Positions 33,059 through 47,643 of a DNA stretch of 64,000 bases are shown in pieces. The stretch spans positions 415,812 to 479,811 of the forward strand of contig NZ_DS996359.1 of the NCBI RefSeq assembly GCF_000156375.1, in the 5' to 3' direction. Source of the stretch: Desulfovibrio piger ATCC 29098 (GTDB taxonomy: Bacteria; Desulfobacterota; Desulfovibrionia; Desulfovibrionales; Desulfovibrionaceae). The first letter of the stretch is position 1. Each line of letters opens with the position of its first letter. The position numbers and the translations under genes were made by a program. The notes under the pieces were generated by a model that made no database searches, was not told the DNA's origin, and saw only the letters and a program-made list of their open reading frames with translations.

Positions 33059-34267
33059 TTAGGCCAGCACTTCCATGGTGGCCTGGGCGATCTGCAGTTC
33101 CTCGTTGGTGGGGATGATGAGGACCTTGATCTTGCTGTCGGGGGTGGAGATGGTGCGGGCACCGGGCTTGCGGGTGCCGTTTTCTTCCAGGTTCAGGCGC
33201 ACGCCCAGTTCTTCCAGGCCTTCGCAGACCTTGGCGCGGACGATGTCGTCGTTTTCACCGATACCGGCGGTGAAGACCAGGGCATCGACCTTGCCGCCCA
33301 GCAGGAAGAAGTAGGCGCCCAGGGTCTTCTTGATGCTGCGGACCAGCATGTTGAGGGCCAGTTCGGCCTTCTTGTTGCCGTTTTCCACTTCCTTGTGCAC
33401 GTCACGCATGTCGGTGAAGCCGCACAGGCCCAGCAGACCGGACTTCTTGTTCATCAGGGTGTCCATTTCCTCGGGGGTCAGGCCCTTCTTTTCCATGATG
33501 AAGGGGACGATGGCCGGGTCGATGGAACCGCAGCGGGTGCCCATGATGAGGCCTTCCAGAGGGGTGAGGCCCATGCTGGTATCAAAGCACTTGCCGTCTT
33601 TCACACAGCTCATGGAAGAGCCGTTGCCCAGGTGCATGGTGATGGAGCGCAGCTCGGACTGGGGCTTGCCCAAGTATTCGGCGGTCTTCTTGGCGATGTA
33701 CTTGTGAGAGGTGCCGTGGAAGCCGTAGCGGCGGATGTGCATCTCTTCGTAGATCTCGTAGGGCAGGCCGTACATGTAGGCTTCCTGCGGCATGGCCATG
33801 CCGAATTCGGTGTCGAACACGGCCACGTTGGGCACGCCGGGGAAGAGCTTTTCGGCCACTTCGATGCCCATGAGGTTGGCGGGGTTGTGCAGGGGGCCCA
33901 GGGGGAAGCAGTCACGGATGATCTGCTTCACGTTTTCGTCCACCTTCACGGTCTCGGTGATGGATTCGCCGCCGTGCAGCACGCGGTGGCCGATGGCGTA
34001 GATCTCGCTCTTGTCCTTGATGACGCCCTTTTCAGCGTCGGTCAGCAGGGCGATGACCATTTCCATGGCTTCCACGTGAGTGGGGAAGGCGCTTTCGCGC
34101 ACGATCTTTTCTTCGTGGTCGGTGTCGGGGGCGATCTTGTGGGTCAGCTTGCCCATGCCCTGGCCGATGCGTTCGGCCAGACCGGAAGCCAGGACGGTCT
34201 CGGTGTCCATTTCCAGCAGCTGATATTTGCAGGAGGAAGAGCCAGCGTTGATAACCAGTACTTTCAT
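33059..34267 (-). CDS. ackA: Acetate kinase
   Basis: A 402-residue acetate kinase (acetyl phosphate plus ADP to acetate plus ATP). It begins MKVLVINAGSSSCKYQLLEM, contains the family signature MGLTPLEGLIMGTRCGSIDP and the phosphate loop HLGNGSS, and ends in the usual NEELQIAQ. Full length for the family. It lies downstream of pta and por on the same strand, separated from pta by 100 bases holding a perfect palindrome. Together they make the substrate-level phosphorylation branch of pyruvate breakdown. Highly C-ending codons suggest strong expression. Confidence 0.96.
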   Translation of the reverse strand: MKVLVINAGSSSCKYQLLEMDTETVLASGLAERIGQGMGKLTHKIAPDTDHEEKIVRESAFPTHVEAMEMVIALLTDAEKGVIKDKSEIYAIGHRVLHGGESITETVKVDENVKQIIRDCFPLGPLHNPANLMGIEVAEKLFPGVPNVAVFDTEFGMAMPQEAYMYGLPYEIYEEMHIRRYGFHGTSHKYIAKKTAEYLGKPQSELRSITMHLGNGSSMSCVKDGKCFDTSMGLTPLEGLIMGTRCGSIDPAIVPFIMEKKGLTPEEMDTLMNKKSGLLGLCGFTDMRDVHKEVENGNKKAELALNMLVRSIKKTLGAYFFLLGGKVDALVFTAGIGENDDIVRAKVCEGLEELGVRLNLEENGTRKPGARTISTPDSKIKVLIIPTNEELQIAQATMEVLA

Positions 34268-34292
34268 GAGGATCCTCGTCAGGGGGGAATGG

Positions 34293-34318
34293 AGGGACGG
34301 AGCCTAGGCTCCGTCCCT
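34293..34318. repeat. Perfect 26-bp palindrome between pta and ackA
   Basis: A 13-base arm AGGGACGGAGCCT is followed directly by its complement with no spacer. It can form a long cruciform or an RNA hairpin in the transcript. There is no T-run, so it may be an mRNA-stability hairpin or an attenuator between pta and ackA. Confidence 0.6.
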
Positions 34319-34367
34319 GATATGGTGGTTGCGGACAGGATGCCGGGCGAGCCGGCGCTGGTCCGTA

Positions 34368-36470
34368 CTACTTCTGCTTTTCGGCAGCGGCCTGGATGGC
34401 GGTGATGGCCACGGTATTCACGATATCGGGCACGGTGCAGCCGCGGGACAGGTCGTTGACGGGCTTGTTGAGGCCCTGCAGGACAGGACCGATAGCCACG
34501 GCCTCAGCGGCACGCTGCACAGCCTTGTAGGTGTTGTTGCCGGTGTTGAGGTCGGGGAAGATGAAGACGGTCGCCTTGCCGGCCACCTTGCTGTTGGGCA
34601 GCTTGGTCTTGGCCACGGTGGGATCGATGGCGGCGTCGTACTGCAGGGGGCCTTCCAGGGAGAGCTCGGGAGCCTTTTCCTTGGCCAGGGCCGTGGCTTC
34701 CACCACCACATCCACGTCGGCACCCTTGCCGGACGTACCGGTGGAGTAGGAGAGCATGGCCACGCGGGGATCGATGCCGAAGACCTTGGCGGTATCGGCG
34801 GAGGCCACGGCGATCTCGGCCAGCTGCTGGGAGGTGGGGTTGGGGTTGACGGCGCAGTCACCGAAGACCAGCACGCGGTCCTTGAGGCACATCAGGAAGA
34901 CCGAGGAGACCACGGAGTAGCCGGGCTTGGTCTTGATGAATTCGAAGGCGGGACGGATGGTGTGGGCGGTGGTGTTCACGGCACCGGAGACCATGCCGTC
35001 GGCGTCGTCCTTCTTGACCATCATGGTGGCGTAGTAGGTGGCGTCGCTCATGACGTCGCGGGCGCGTTCGATGGTCACGCCCTTGGCCTTGCGCAGTTCG
35101 GCGTAGGTGGCGGCGTAGTCTTCGAACTTGGGCGAGGTGGCGGGATCGATGATGGTGGCCTTGCTGATGTCGAGGTGCAGTTCGCGGGCCAGCTTGTTGA
35201 TCTTGTCCTCATTGCCCAGCAGGATGATGTCGGCCACTTCGCGGCGCAGCAGGATGTCGGTGGCCTGCAGGATGCGGGGTTCCTCGCCTTCGGCCAGGAC
35301 GATACGCATCTTGTTGGCCTTGGCGCGCTCGATGAGGTTCAGTTCGAACATCATGGGCGTCATACGGCCGGGTTTGGTCATGTTCAGGCGGGCGCTGATC
35401 TCCTTGCCGTTGACGTAGTGGTCATACAGGCCCAGCACGGTGTTGATCTTGCGGGTATCGGTGGGCTCGATGAGGCCGTAGATCTCCTGCAGGGACATGA
35501 AGGCCTTGGAGGTGTGCTGGTCGGTCAGCAGCACGGGCAGGGGAGCACCGGTCCAGCCTTCGATGAGGCTGCTCACTTCGGCGCTGGGACGGATGCCGCC
35601 GGTCAGCAGCACGCCGGCGATGTCGGGCTTGCTGGAGGACAGGCGGGAGGCGATGGAGGCCAGCAGGATGTCGGTGCGGTCGCCGGGGGTCACGATGAGC
35701 TGGTCCTTGGCCAGGTAGCCCAGGAAGTTGTCCACGTGCATGGCGGCGATGAGGTAGTCGCCCACCAGGGCGTCGAGGTGGGCCTCGCCGGAGAGCACTT
35801 CGGCGTTCAGGCCCTTCTGCAGGTCACGCATGGTGGCGCGGCCCAGGGCGGGCTCGTCCGGGATGGCGTAGACCAGGCCGGGCTTGTCGTCGGCGGCAAA
35901 GATATCGCTCAGGTCGTCGGCTTCGGCGCGGGTCAGGCTGGAGCGGTTGACGATGGTGGCGATGACGTCCAGGGAGTAGGGGGCCATGGAGTCGCGGGTC
36001 ACCAGCAGGGAGTCGCGCACTTCTTCGGCGCTCTTGCCTTCACCGCTGGTGATGAGCATCACGGGGCAGCCCAGGTTGGAGGCGATCTCGGCGTTCAGTT
36101 CGAATTCGAAGACCGGGTCCTTGCCCAGGAAGTCGGTGCCCACGCAGAGCACGAAGTCGTGGCGGCTCTGGAGTTCCTTGAACTTCTGGATGATGTTCTC
36201 GATGACCAGGTTGCGGTCGCCCTGATTGATGATGGTGCGCACTTCCTGGTAGGTGTAGGCGAAGGTGTCGCAGTAGTCCTGCTTGAGCTTGAAGTGTTCC
36301 AGCAGCAGGTTGATGTCCGGGGCGCGGTCATCCAGCTGGGGTTCATTGATGATGGGGCGGAAAATGGCCACATCCTGCATGTTGCGGCTCAGGATGGACA
36401 TGGTGCCCAGGGCGATGGCGCGCTTGCCGGTGCGCGGGCCCGTGGCGGTAAGGTATAGGGCGCGATGCAT
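34368..36470 (-). CDS. pta: Phosphate acetyltransferase, long form
   Basis: A 700-residue phosphotransacetylase (acetyl-CoA plus phosphate to acetyl phosphate plus CoA). The N-terminal part is a P-loop-like domain of the CobQ/BioD kind (LTATGPRTGKRAIALG). A DRTGG domain is in the middle (PGDRTDILLAS and LTGGIRP) and the C-terminal PTA catalytic domain begins around residue 370. This is the long Pta of proteobacteria, usually allosterically regulated. It is between por and ackA on the minus strand, as expected for one acetate-forming route. Confidence 0.95.
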   Translation of the reverse strand: MHRALYLTATGPRTGKRAIALGTMSILSRNMQDVAIFRPIINEPQLDDRAPDINLLLEHFKLKQDYCDTFAYTYQEVRTIINQGDRNLVIENIIQKFKELQSRHDFVLCVGTDFLGKDPVFEFELNAEIASNLGCPVMLITSGEGKSAEEVRDSLLVTRDSMAPYSLDVIATIVNRSSLTRAEADDLSDIFAADDKPGLVYAIPDEPALGRATMRDLQKGLNAEVLSGEAHLDALVGDYLIAAMHVDNFLGYLAKDQLIVTPGDRTDILLASIASRLSSSKPDIAGVLLTGGIRPSAEVSSLIEGWTGAPLPVLLTDQHTSKAFMSLQEIYGLIEPTDTRKINTVLGLYDHYVNGKEISARLNMTKPGRMTPMMFELNLIERAKANKMRIVLAEGEEPRILQATDILLRREVADIILLGNEDKINKLARELHLDISKATIIDPATSPKFEDYAATYAELRKAKGVTIERARDVMSDATYYATMMVKKDDADGMVSGAVNTTAHTIRPAFEFIKTKPGYSVVSSVFLMCLKDRVLVFGDCAVNPNPTSQQLAEIAVASADTAKVFGIDPRVAMLSYSTGTSGKGADVDVVVEATALAKEKAPELSLEGPLQYDAAIDPTVAKTKLPNSKVAGKATVFIFPDLNTGNNTYKAVQRAAEAVAIGPVLQGLNKPVNDLSRGCTVPDIVNTVAITAIQAAAEKQK

Positions 36471-36712
36471 GGTTTCCTCCAGGACGGGGCGCTGGCCCCG
36501 GTGAATCGATGCCGTTATGTTTGAAGTTTCGCGAGCCGGAAACTTCCAAAGCGCGGGTTGGCTGATGGCGCGCTGCGCGCCGCGGCCCGCAGGCCGCTGC
36601 CCTTGCGGGCGGAAATATGGTGTTGCGCCATGCGGGTCTGCCGTCCCGGCATGGGCGCGTCCTTGCCGGCGGGGCCGGAGGACGCAGGGGCTCGACCCGC
36701 GCTCCAGATAAT

Positions 36713-36740
36713 GGGGGCGCGGCCGTTGCGGCCGCGCCCC
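36713..36740. terminator. Hairpin between por and pta
   Basis: GGGGCGCGGCC and its complement form an 11-bp stem just past the por stop (minus strand). There is no clear T-run, so it may reduce rather than block read-through into pta. Confidence 0.55.
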
Positions 36741-36764
36741 TTCATTTATTCAGCGTATGCCGGC

Positions 36765-41041
<4,277 letters not shown>

Positions 41042-42751
41042 CTAGATCTTGCCGCCGGTCTTGAGCACGGCCTGCATGCCACCGGCGGCGTTGACCACGT
41101 CGGTGATGCCGTTGCGGGCCAGGATCAGCACGCTGTCATAGGCGCGCAGACCCGTGTTGCAGATGATGGCCACAGGACGGTCCTTGGGCACTTCGTTGAC
41201 GCGGCTGGGCATCTCTTCCAGAGAGATGGAGTGCCATTCGGGATGGACGGCCTGCACGGCCTGACCGGCCTTGGCGGGACGGGCGTCGATGAAGAAGATG
41301 TTGTTCTCGGCGCGCTTTTCCCACAGGGCCATGAACTCTTCGGAGGTGATGGGCTTCACACGGCCGGCCAGCACGTTGTCGGCCACGTTGGCCACCACGT
41401 TGACCACGTCCATGGCGGAGGCGAAAGGCGGCGCGTAGGAGATCTCCAGGTTGGAGATGTCTTCCACGGTGGGCTTGCCGTACTGCAGCACGGCGGCCAC
41501 GGCGTCGATGCGGGCCTTGAGGGCGTCACCGGCGGTGCAGGCGCCCTGGATGCCCAGCACGCGGCGGTCGCTCTTGTCCACCACCAGTTCCAGGCTCATC
41601 ATGTTCTTTTCGGGATAGAAGTGGGCGCGGTCCAGCTGTTCCACGGCCACGGAGATGGCGTCATAGCCTTCCTTGCGGGCGCGTTCCACGGTGAGACCGG
41701 CGCCGCAGAAGGACATGTCGAACAGTTTCACGGCCCAGGTGCCCACGAAGCCGGGGAAGCTGGCGTCGCCGCCGGCCAGGTTGGTGCCGATGACGCGGCC
41801 CTGGCGGTTGGCCATGCTGCCCAGGGGCAGGTAGCCCAGCTTGCCGGTGATGAGGTTCTTGATGGCCACGCAGTCACCGCCGGCGTAGATGTCGGGGTCG
41901 CTGGTCTGCATCTTTTCATTGACCACGATGGCGCCGAAGGGGGCCACTTCCAGACCGGCGTCCTTGGCCAGCTGGCCGTTGGGCAGGAAACCGGCGGCAA
42001 AGATCACCAGCTGGGCGGGCAGTTCGCGCTTGTCGGTGATGACCTTGCACACGGCGCCGTCCTTGCCTTCCAGCTTGACGACCTTTTCGGAGGTGTAGAC
42101 GGACAGGCCGTGGGCCTCGCAGTCGTGGGCGGCCATCTTGCCCATGTTGTGGGAGAGCACGCCGGGCAGCATCTGGTCCATCATTTCCACCACGCTGACC
42201 TTGACGCCCCACATGTCGGACAGGGCCACGGCGGCTTCCAGACCGATGAAACCGCCGCCCACGATGACGGCTTCGTTGACCTGGCCGTATTCGCAGGCTT
42301 TGCGGATGACGTCGGCGGCTTCCAGACGGGTGAGGGTCAGGACGTTCTTGAGGTCATGGCCTTCCACCGGAGGCATGCGCGGGGTGGCGCCGGTGGCCAG
42401 CACCAGCTTGTCGTAGGGCAGCTTTTCTTCCTCGCCGGTGACCACGTTGCGCACCAGCAGGGTCTTGGCGGCGCGGTCGATGGCCATGGCGCGGGTCTGG
42501 TTGCGCACGGTGATGCCTTTCATGGTACGGAAGAATTCGGGGTCACGCACGGTGTGGTAGGGCGTGGCGCGCAGGTCGTCGAGGTTGTTGACCTCGCCGG
42601 ACACATAATAGGGGATGCCGCAGCCGCCGTAGGAGATGAAGAGGTTTTCATCCACCAGGGTGATCTCGGCGTCGGGCATCAGGCGCTTGCAGCGGCAGGC
42701 AGCCTTGGGACCCAGGGCAACGCCGCCGATAACCAGGATTTTCTGTGCCAT
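41042..42751 (-). CDS. CoA-disulfide reductase-like flavoprotein with C-terminal rhodanese domain
   Basis: A 569-residue pyridine nucleotide-disulfide oxidoreductase. The FAD-binding start is VIGGVALGPKAACRCKR. The single redox Cys is in SYGGCGIPYY (about residue 43), the position of the CoA-disulfide reductase Cys. The NAD(P)H site is VIVGGGFIGLEAAVAL. The C-terminal 110 residues are a rhodanese domain with active-site loop CNTGLR. This CoADR-rhodanese (Npsr-like) plan is linked to polysulfide or persulfide reduction. ATG 42751 is chosen because it follows a ggag site; the upstream extension is noncoding. Next to selB but separated by a hairpin. Confidence 0.88.
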   Translation of the reverse strand: MAQKILVIGGVALGPKAACRCKRLMPDAEITLVDENLFISYGGCGIPYYVSGEVNNLDDLRATPYHTVRDPEFFRTMKGITVRNQTRAMAIDRAAKTLLVRNVVTGEEEKLPYDKLVLATGATPRMPPVEGHDLKNVLTLTRLEAADVIRKACEYGQVNEAVIVGGGFIGLEAAVALSDMWGVKVSVVEMMDQMLPGVLSHNMGKMAAHDCEAHGLSVYTSEKVVKLEGKDGAVCKVITDKRELPAQLVIFAAGFLPNGQLAKDAGLEVAPFGAIVVNEKMQTSDPDIYAGGDCVAIKNLITGKLGYLPLGSMANRQGRVIGTNLAGGDASFPGFVGTWAVKLFDMSFCGAGLTVERARKEGYDAISVAVEQLDRAHFYPEKNMMSLELVVDKSDRRVLGIQGACTAGDALKARIDAVAAVLQYGKPTVEDISNLEISYAPPFASAMDVVNVVANVADNVLAGRVKPITSEEFMALWEKRAENNIFFIDARPAKAGQAVQAVHPEWHSISLEEMPSRVNEVPKDRPVAIICNTGLRAYDSVLILARNGITDVVNAAGGMQAVLKTGGKI

Positions 42752-42940
42752 GATAGACTCTCCTTGTAGAGCATTTGGCGTTTGAAACGCCGGGCGTCTC
42801 AAACTTTGTGCCGTCCGGGGACGAGGGCTCTCGCCCGGACACGGGCGGCCGCGGGCGCGGTCGCCGGAGCATGACGCTGTTGTTGGTCGGGCCTCGGGCG
42901 GCGACCTTGCGGCCACCGGACAGGGACAGGCAGCCTGTCC

Positions 42941-44884
42941 CTAACGGCCCCGGTACTGCCGGGCGTCTCCCACCCGGACGGTGATCTTTTCCCTGTCCAT
43001 GAACTCCAGCAGCGCGATGAGGTACTTGCGCGAGAGGCCCAGGATCTCCTTGAGGCCGCCCACGTCCAGATCCTCGTGGTCGCCGAACCACTGGCGCACC
43101 TTGTCCAGGATCTCTTCCACGGCCTCGTTGCTGTAGTACAGGCCGTCCTTGACGCGCACCAGCTTCTTCTGCTCGCAGAGCAGGCGCAGGACGGGCGCCG
43201 CCTCCTTGCTGGTCACGCCCAGTTCCTCAAGCACGTCCTTGAGATTGGGCGGGGTCAGGCCCGCACTGACATGGGCCTCCAGCAGCTTGCGGCTCAGTCC
43301 CTCCTGGTCGGAAGCCAGCGTGACCTTGTGGCTGGCCAGGCGCAGGCCGTCGCCTTCGGCCACCAGCAGGCCCTTTTTCTGGGCCGCTTCCAGCACGCGG
43401 GCCACCAGACGCTGGGGCAGCTTGTCGCCCCAGCCGGCGCACAGGGCACCGCTGGGCAGCGAGGGCTTGAGCGGGTTCTTGGCGTGCAGGGCGGCGGCCC
43501 TGTCCAGACAGGCGCGGATCAGGGCTTCGAAATGCAGGCTGGCGATCCACATGCGGCCTTCCTTGTGCCAGCAGATGGCCTCGCCCTGGGAAGAAAGCTG
43601 GACCAGCTGCTTTTGCAGGGCCGCGGCGTTCTGGCCGGTGAGGACCTGCAGCTGGCTGTGGCTGGCGCCCGCGCTGCCACTAAGGCTCAGGGCCGCCCTG
43701 GTGAGGTCGAGGCCGGAATGGGCCGTGATGTATTCGGGGGCGGCCAGTTCGGGCAGACGGGCCAGCAGATCGAGCTTGTTCTGGAAATCCGGGTCCTTGC
43801 GGCGCAGCAGGGGCGGCAGGGGGCTGACGATGGTGCCGCCGGCCACAGTGCGCAGGGGCGAATAGGCGCGCAGCACGCAATGGTCGCCGAAGACCCCCAC
43901 CATATCATGGGAGAAGCGCAGCTCGGCCAGGCAGGAATCGCCGGGGGCCAGGCGGTCACGGTCGAAGAAGACCACCCGGGCCGCGCATTCCTGCGTGGCG
44001 TGGTGGAAGTGGACCTCGGTGCGCTGGCGCAGGGGGCGCGGCGCGGACTTGAGGCACTGCAGGCGCACCAGCCAGCGGCGGGAGGAGAAAAGCGTGTCGG
44101 GACGGCACAGGGTGTTGCCGCGATGGATGTCCGTCACTTCCAGGCCCTGGACGTTGACGGCGCAGCGTTCGCCGGCGCGGACCATCTCCACGCTGCTGCC
44201 GTGGCGCTGCAGGCTGCGGGCGCGGGTGGGCAGGGCGCCGGGCATGAAGCAGAGTTCGTCCCCTTCGCTGACCGCGCCGGAGATGACCGTGCCCGTGATG
44301 ACCGTGCCATGCCCCTTGAGGGTGAACACGCGGTCCACCGGCAGGCGGAAGACATCGGAGCCGTGCCGGGGCGGCAGGCTGCTGGCGCAGGCCAGGATGT
44401 GTTCGCGCAGGGCCGGGATGCCCTGGCCCGTGCTGGACGAGACGGGGAAGATGGGGGCGCCTTCCAGGAAGGTGCCCTGCAGGAAGGCGCGCACGTCTTC
44501 CTGGACCAGCTCCAGCCAGTCCGCGTCCACCATGTCCACCTTGGTCAGGGCCACGAAACCGTGCCGGATGCCCAGCAGGGAGCAGATCTCCAGATGTTCG
44601 CGGGTCTGGGGCATGACGCCTTCGTCGGCGGCGATGACCAGCATGACGAAGTCCACACCGGCGGCACCGGCCACCATGTTTTTGACGAAACGTTCATGGC
44701 CGGGCACGTCCACGATGCCCAGGCGCTCGCCGCCCGGCATGGGGACCCAGGCGAAGCCCAGTTCGATGGTGATGCCGCGCCGCTTCTCTTCTTCCAGACG
44801 GTCACAGTCGATGCCCGTCAGCGCGCGGACCAAAGATGTCTTGCCGTGGTCGATGTGACCGGCGGTACCCAGGATCAGAGCCAT
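42941..44884 (-). CDS. selB: Selenocysteine-specific elongation factor
   Basis: A 647-residue SelB, the GTPase that carries Sec-tRNA to the ribosome at UGA codons with a SECIS hairpin. The GTPase motifs are [10 protein letters not shown] (G1), DVPGHERF (G3) and TKVD (G4). Then come beta-barrel domains and C-terminal winged helices that bind the SECIS (residues from about 380 on). It starts [14 protein letters not shown] at 44884. A stem (GGGACAGG with its complement) overlaps and follows its stop. No selA, selD or selC is in the window. The HesB-like selenoprotein at 15124 shows that the system has a client nearby. Confidence 0.94.
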   Translation of the reverse strand: MALILGTAGHIDHGKTSLVRALTGIDCDRLEEEKRRGITIELGFAWVPMPGGERLGIVDVPGHERFVKNMVAGAAGVDFVMLVIAADEGVMPQTREHLEICSLLGIRHGFVALTKVDMVDADWLELVQEDVRAFLQGTFLEGAPIFPVSSSTGQGIPALREHILACASSLPPRHGSDVFRLPVDRVFTLKGHGTVITGTVISGAVSEGDELCFMPGALPTRARSLQRHGSSVEMVRAGERCAVNVQGLEVTDIHRGNTLCRPDTLFSSRRWLVRLQCLKSAPRPLRQRTEVHFHHATQECAARVVFFDRDRLAPGDSCLAELRFSHDMVGVFGDHCVLRAYSPLRTVAGGTIVSPLPPLLRRKDPDFQNKLDLLARLPELAAPEYITAHSGLDLTRAALSLSGSAGASHSQLQVLTGQNAAALQKQLVQLSSQGEAICWHKEGRMWIASLHFEALIRACLDRAAALHAKNPLKPSLPSGALCAGWGDKLPQRLVARVLEAAQKKGLLVAEGDGLRLASHKVTLASDQEGLSRKLLEAHVSAGLTPPNLKDVLEELGVTSKEAAPVLRLLCEQKKLVRVKDGLYYSNEAVEEILDKVRQWFGDHEDLDVGGLKEILGLSRKYLIALLEFMDREKITVRVGDARQYRGR

Positions 44885-45357
44885 TCTACCCCCAGAAAAA
44901 ACACAGGCGCCCCGCCGGAAACGCCTTGCGGCGGCCCGGTGAACGGGGGCTGTCCCGTGTGCGGAACTGGTTTTCAGTGTACGCCAGAGAGCGGGGCTTT
45001 GCAAACGGCTGCGGCGGACGACCGGAGAAGTTTCATGGCTCCAGCGCTCTGGTGAAAAATATCACAATGGTGGCCGGGTCGTGATGCCGCTCAAAAATAA
45101 TCTTTAAATCCAGACTATTATAACCGGCGTTGAGCCCAGGCCCTGTTTGCCGAAAGGTGCATCCTGCCGGCAAACAAATACAAGAAAAAAATAAGGGGAA
45201 TGTCCGAAGGGCCCTGGCCGGGGCAGGAAGGGCAGCACCGCGAGGGCCGGGAACGGGAGAAAAGTTTTTTTGCCGCGCGTCACGTACGGTAAAGCCTTTT
45301 GTTCACAAGACAGCATGGCTCGCGGGGGCACGTCGTGGCGCCCCCGCGGGCATCCTT
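44885..45357. other. Intergenic region between ispH and selB
   Basis: About 470 bases. A stem with CGCGGGGGC and its complement (45317-45344) lies just past the ispH stop and probably ends its transcript. The remainder presumably carries the selB promoter. A short AT-rich part (45100-45195) is visible but no gene. Confidence 0.5.
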
Positions 45358-46209
45358 TTAATCGGGCAACTGTTCCAGCCAGTGCTGGGTGGCGTCGATG
45401 AGCTTGCGGGGGGTGGAGGCCCCGGCGGTGAGCCCCACGCGCTTCTTGCCGGCAAAGTCTTCGGCCCGCAGTTCTTCGGCCTGTTCTATATGATAGGTGC
45501 TGATGCCGCTTTGGGCGGCCAGGTCGGCCAGACGGCGGGTGTTGCCGCTCTGGCGTCCGCCCACCACCACCATGGCATCCACCTGGGCGGCGATGCTGCG
45601 GGCTTCTTCCTGACGCTCGCGGGTGGCGTCACAGATGGTGGCCAGGACCTTGAGCCGGGGCAGCCGTTCACGCAGTTCCTTTTCCAGCTGCTCGAAGACG
45701 GAGCGGTCCTGGGTGGTCTGGGAGGCCAGCACATAGGAGCGTTCCGGGTCCACATGCAGGGCGGCCAGTTCGTCTCGGCTTCCGAACACATGGGCCGGGC
45801 CGTGAGCATAGGAGACGAGGCCGCGCACTTCGGGATGATCGGCCTCACCGAAGAGCAGCAGCTCCGCACCGTCGCGGGTGGCGCGTTCGATGGCCAGCTG
45901 GGCGCGCTTGACCTTGGGGCAGGTGGCGTCCACCACGTCGGCGCCGGTGGCCCGGACAGCTTCTTCCACCTGACGGGTGATGCCGTGGGCACGGATGAGG
46001 ACCCTGTCCGCGGCATCGAGCTGGGAAGGATCCTGGGCGCAGAAAACCCCCAGAGCCTCATAATCGGCCAGCACCTGCGGGTTGTGGATGATGGGGCCCA
46101 GGGTGCAGGTGCGGCCCTCGCAGGGCTGTTCCAGAGCGGTATCCAGTTTTTGCAGGGCCAGACCGACCCCCATGCAGAAACCGGCGGTCTTGGCGCGGAT
46201 GACGTCCAT
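45358..46209 (-). CDS. ispH: 4-hydroxy-3-methylbut-2-enyl diphosphate reductase
   Basis: A 283-residue IspH, the last step of the MEP isoprenoid pathway, making IPP and DMAPP from HMBPP. The three cluster Cys are in GFCMGV (12), ATCPKV (about 96) and TICDATRERQ (about 194). Conserved His residues are in GPIIHNP and RAHG. The length is that of the family. It stands alone with ispH-size gaps on both sides. Confidence 0.95.
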   Translation of the reverse strand: MDVIRAKTAGFCMGVGLALQKLDTALEQPCEGRTCTLGPIIHNPQVLADYEALGVFCAQDPSQLDAADRVLIRAHGITRQVEEAVRATGADVVDATCPKVKRAQLAIERATRDGAELLLFGEADHPEVRGLVSYAHGPAHVFGSRDELAALHVDPERSYVLASQTTQDRSVFEQLEKELRERLPRLKVLATICDATRERQEEARSIAAQVDAMVVVGGRQSGNTRRLADLAAQSGISTYHIEQAEELRAEDFAGKKRVGLTAGASTPRKLIDATQHWLEQLPD

Positions 46210-46644
46210 AGTTCTCTCCCGGAAAAAAGTCTTTGCGGCAGTGTTCCGTGAGAGGGAGGCCCTGTCAAGGGGAAGGGGCGTTGTCGTTCGCGCTGCGTGG
46301 GGATCGCCGCCGGATGGCGGCTGCTGTCCGGTAGGCGCGGTGGCAAGGGGCAGGGCTCATGCGCAGGTGCCTCTTTGGCTGGACAGGGGAGAAGGGGCTG
46401 TCTGTGGGACGCCGGGGAAAGGTCGTGCAGGCAGGAGGCGGACGGACTCCTGCCGCTGGGAAGGGGAGGCTGTCCGTGAAGGCAAAGGAAAGCACGGGGG
46501 AGAGAAAACCGGAATTCCCTGCCAAGCGTCCTGTGCGGAGCGCGGGACGCTGTGAGCGGTTTTTGAAGGATGGGGGAGCTTGAGGGGGAAGGGGACTTTT
46601 TTCCGCTGGAAAAAGTCCCCTTCCCCCTCAACAGATCTTGCCGT
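46210..46644. other. Intergenic region with one hairpin repeat
   Basis: About 435 bases between ispH and the dus gene. It holds repeat copy 6 (46555-46632) and a small flanking hairpin AGCGTCC/GGACGCT near 46525-46551. No convincing gene. Confidence 0.5.
46555..46632 (-). repeat. Dispersed hairpin repeat, copy 6
   Basis: Tail GCGGTTTTTGAAGGATGG, then stem TTGAGGGGGAAGGGGACT with its complement and TTTTCCGCTGGAAAA between. It lies 13 bases past the dus stop on the minus strand. Confidence 0.8.
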
Positions 46645-47643
46645 CTATTCCGGCAGGAAGCGGTCCATCAGTTCGTGCAGGCCTTCCCAAGAGGTGCAGC
46701 GGCAGAGCTCGAGGCGCAGGGCCTTGACGCCGGGCAGGCTGCGCACATAGCGGGGCACCACGCTGCGCATCTTCCAGAGGGCGGCGCGACCGGGGCAGAG
46801 CTCCTGAGCCAGTTCCATATGGCGCAGGACCATGGCCCGCAGGGCGGCCGGTGTGGGAGACTGGGGCTCCTCGCCCCGGCAAAGGCGGAGGTGATCATCG
46901 AAGATGGCCGGGCCGTGCATGGCGCCCCGGGCGTACATGACCGTATCCACGCCGGTCTGGTCCAGCACGCGCAGGCCGTCCCGGGCGCTGAACAGGTCGC
47001 CGCTGGCGATGAGGGGGATGTCCAGGGCCTGCTTGAGCTCGGCCAGCACTTCGTGGGCGGCCTCGCCGCCGAAGCCCTGGCGTGCCGTACGCGGGTGCAG
47101 GGTGATCCAGCCCGCGCCCAGATCCTGGAGGCGCAGGGAAAGGTCGCGCCAGACATGCCGCCGGCTGTCCAGGCCCAGACGGATCTTGAAGCCCACCCGT
47201 CCGGGACCGGCGGCCCGGAGCATGGCGCGGGCCACTTCCAGGGCGTTGGGCACATCGCCCAGCATGGCGGCCCCGGCCCCCTGCTTGAGGACCTTGGCCA
47301 CCGAGCAGCCCATATTGAGGTCGAACCAGCCGTAGCCCACGTCGCGGAGCATCTCCACGGACCGTTGCAGGAAGGAGGCCTCGGCGCCGAAAAGCTGGAC
47401 CACCAGGGGCTGGTCTTCGGGCAGGCTCTGCAAGAGCTCACCGGTGCCGGGGCTGCGGTAGACAAGGCCCTTGGCACTGACCATCTCGGTCACGCAGACC
47501 GCCGCGCCGTACCGGCGGCAGAGCAGGCGGAAGGGCAAGTCGCTGTAGCCGGCCAGCGGCGCCAGCCAGGGATGCTCCCGGTCGAAGGGGAGGCTGTCGG
47601 GATTGGCCGGGGATTCCGGCAGGAAAAACGCTTTGTGCATCAT
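46645..47643 (-). CDS. dus: tRNA-dihydrouridine synthase
   Basis: A 332-residue Dus flavoenzyme that reduces uridines in the D-loop of tRNA. The start of the FMN barrel is APLAGYSDLPFRLLCRRYGA, and the catalytic Cys lies in DLNMGCSVAKVLKQGAGAA. HPRTARQGF and SGDLFSARDG are the later barrel motifs. It overlaps the SulP gene by 4 bases (ATGA at 47640), so the two are coupled. Which D position it modifies is not clear from sequence. Confidence 0.92.
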   Translation of the reverse strand: MMHKAFFLPESPANPDSLPFDREHPWLAPLAGYSDLPFRLLCRRYGAAVCVTEMVSAKGLVYRSPGTGELLQSLPEDQPLVVQLFGAEASFLQRSVEMLRDVGYGWFDLNMGCSVAKVLKQGAGAAMLGDVPNALEVARAMLRAAGPGRVGFKIRLGLDSRRHVWRDLSLRLQDLGAGWITLHPRTARQGFGGEAAHEVLAELKQALDIPLIASGDLFSARDGLRVLDQTGVDTVMYARGAMHGPAIFDDHLRLCRGEEPQSPTPAALRAMVLRHMELAQELCPGRAALWKMRSVVPRYVRSLPGVKALRLELCRCTSWEGLHELMDRFLPE

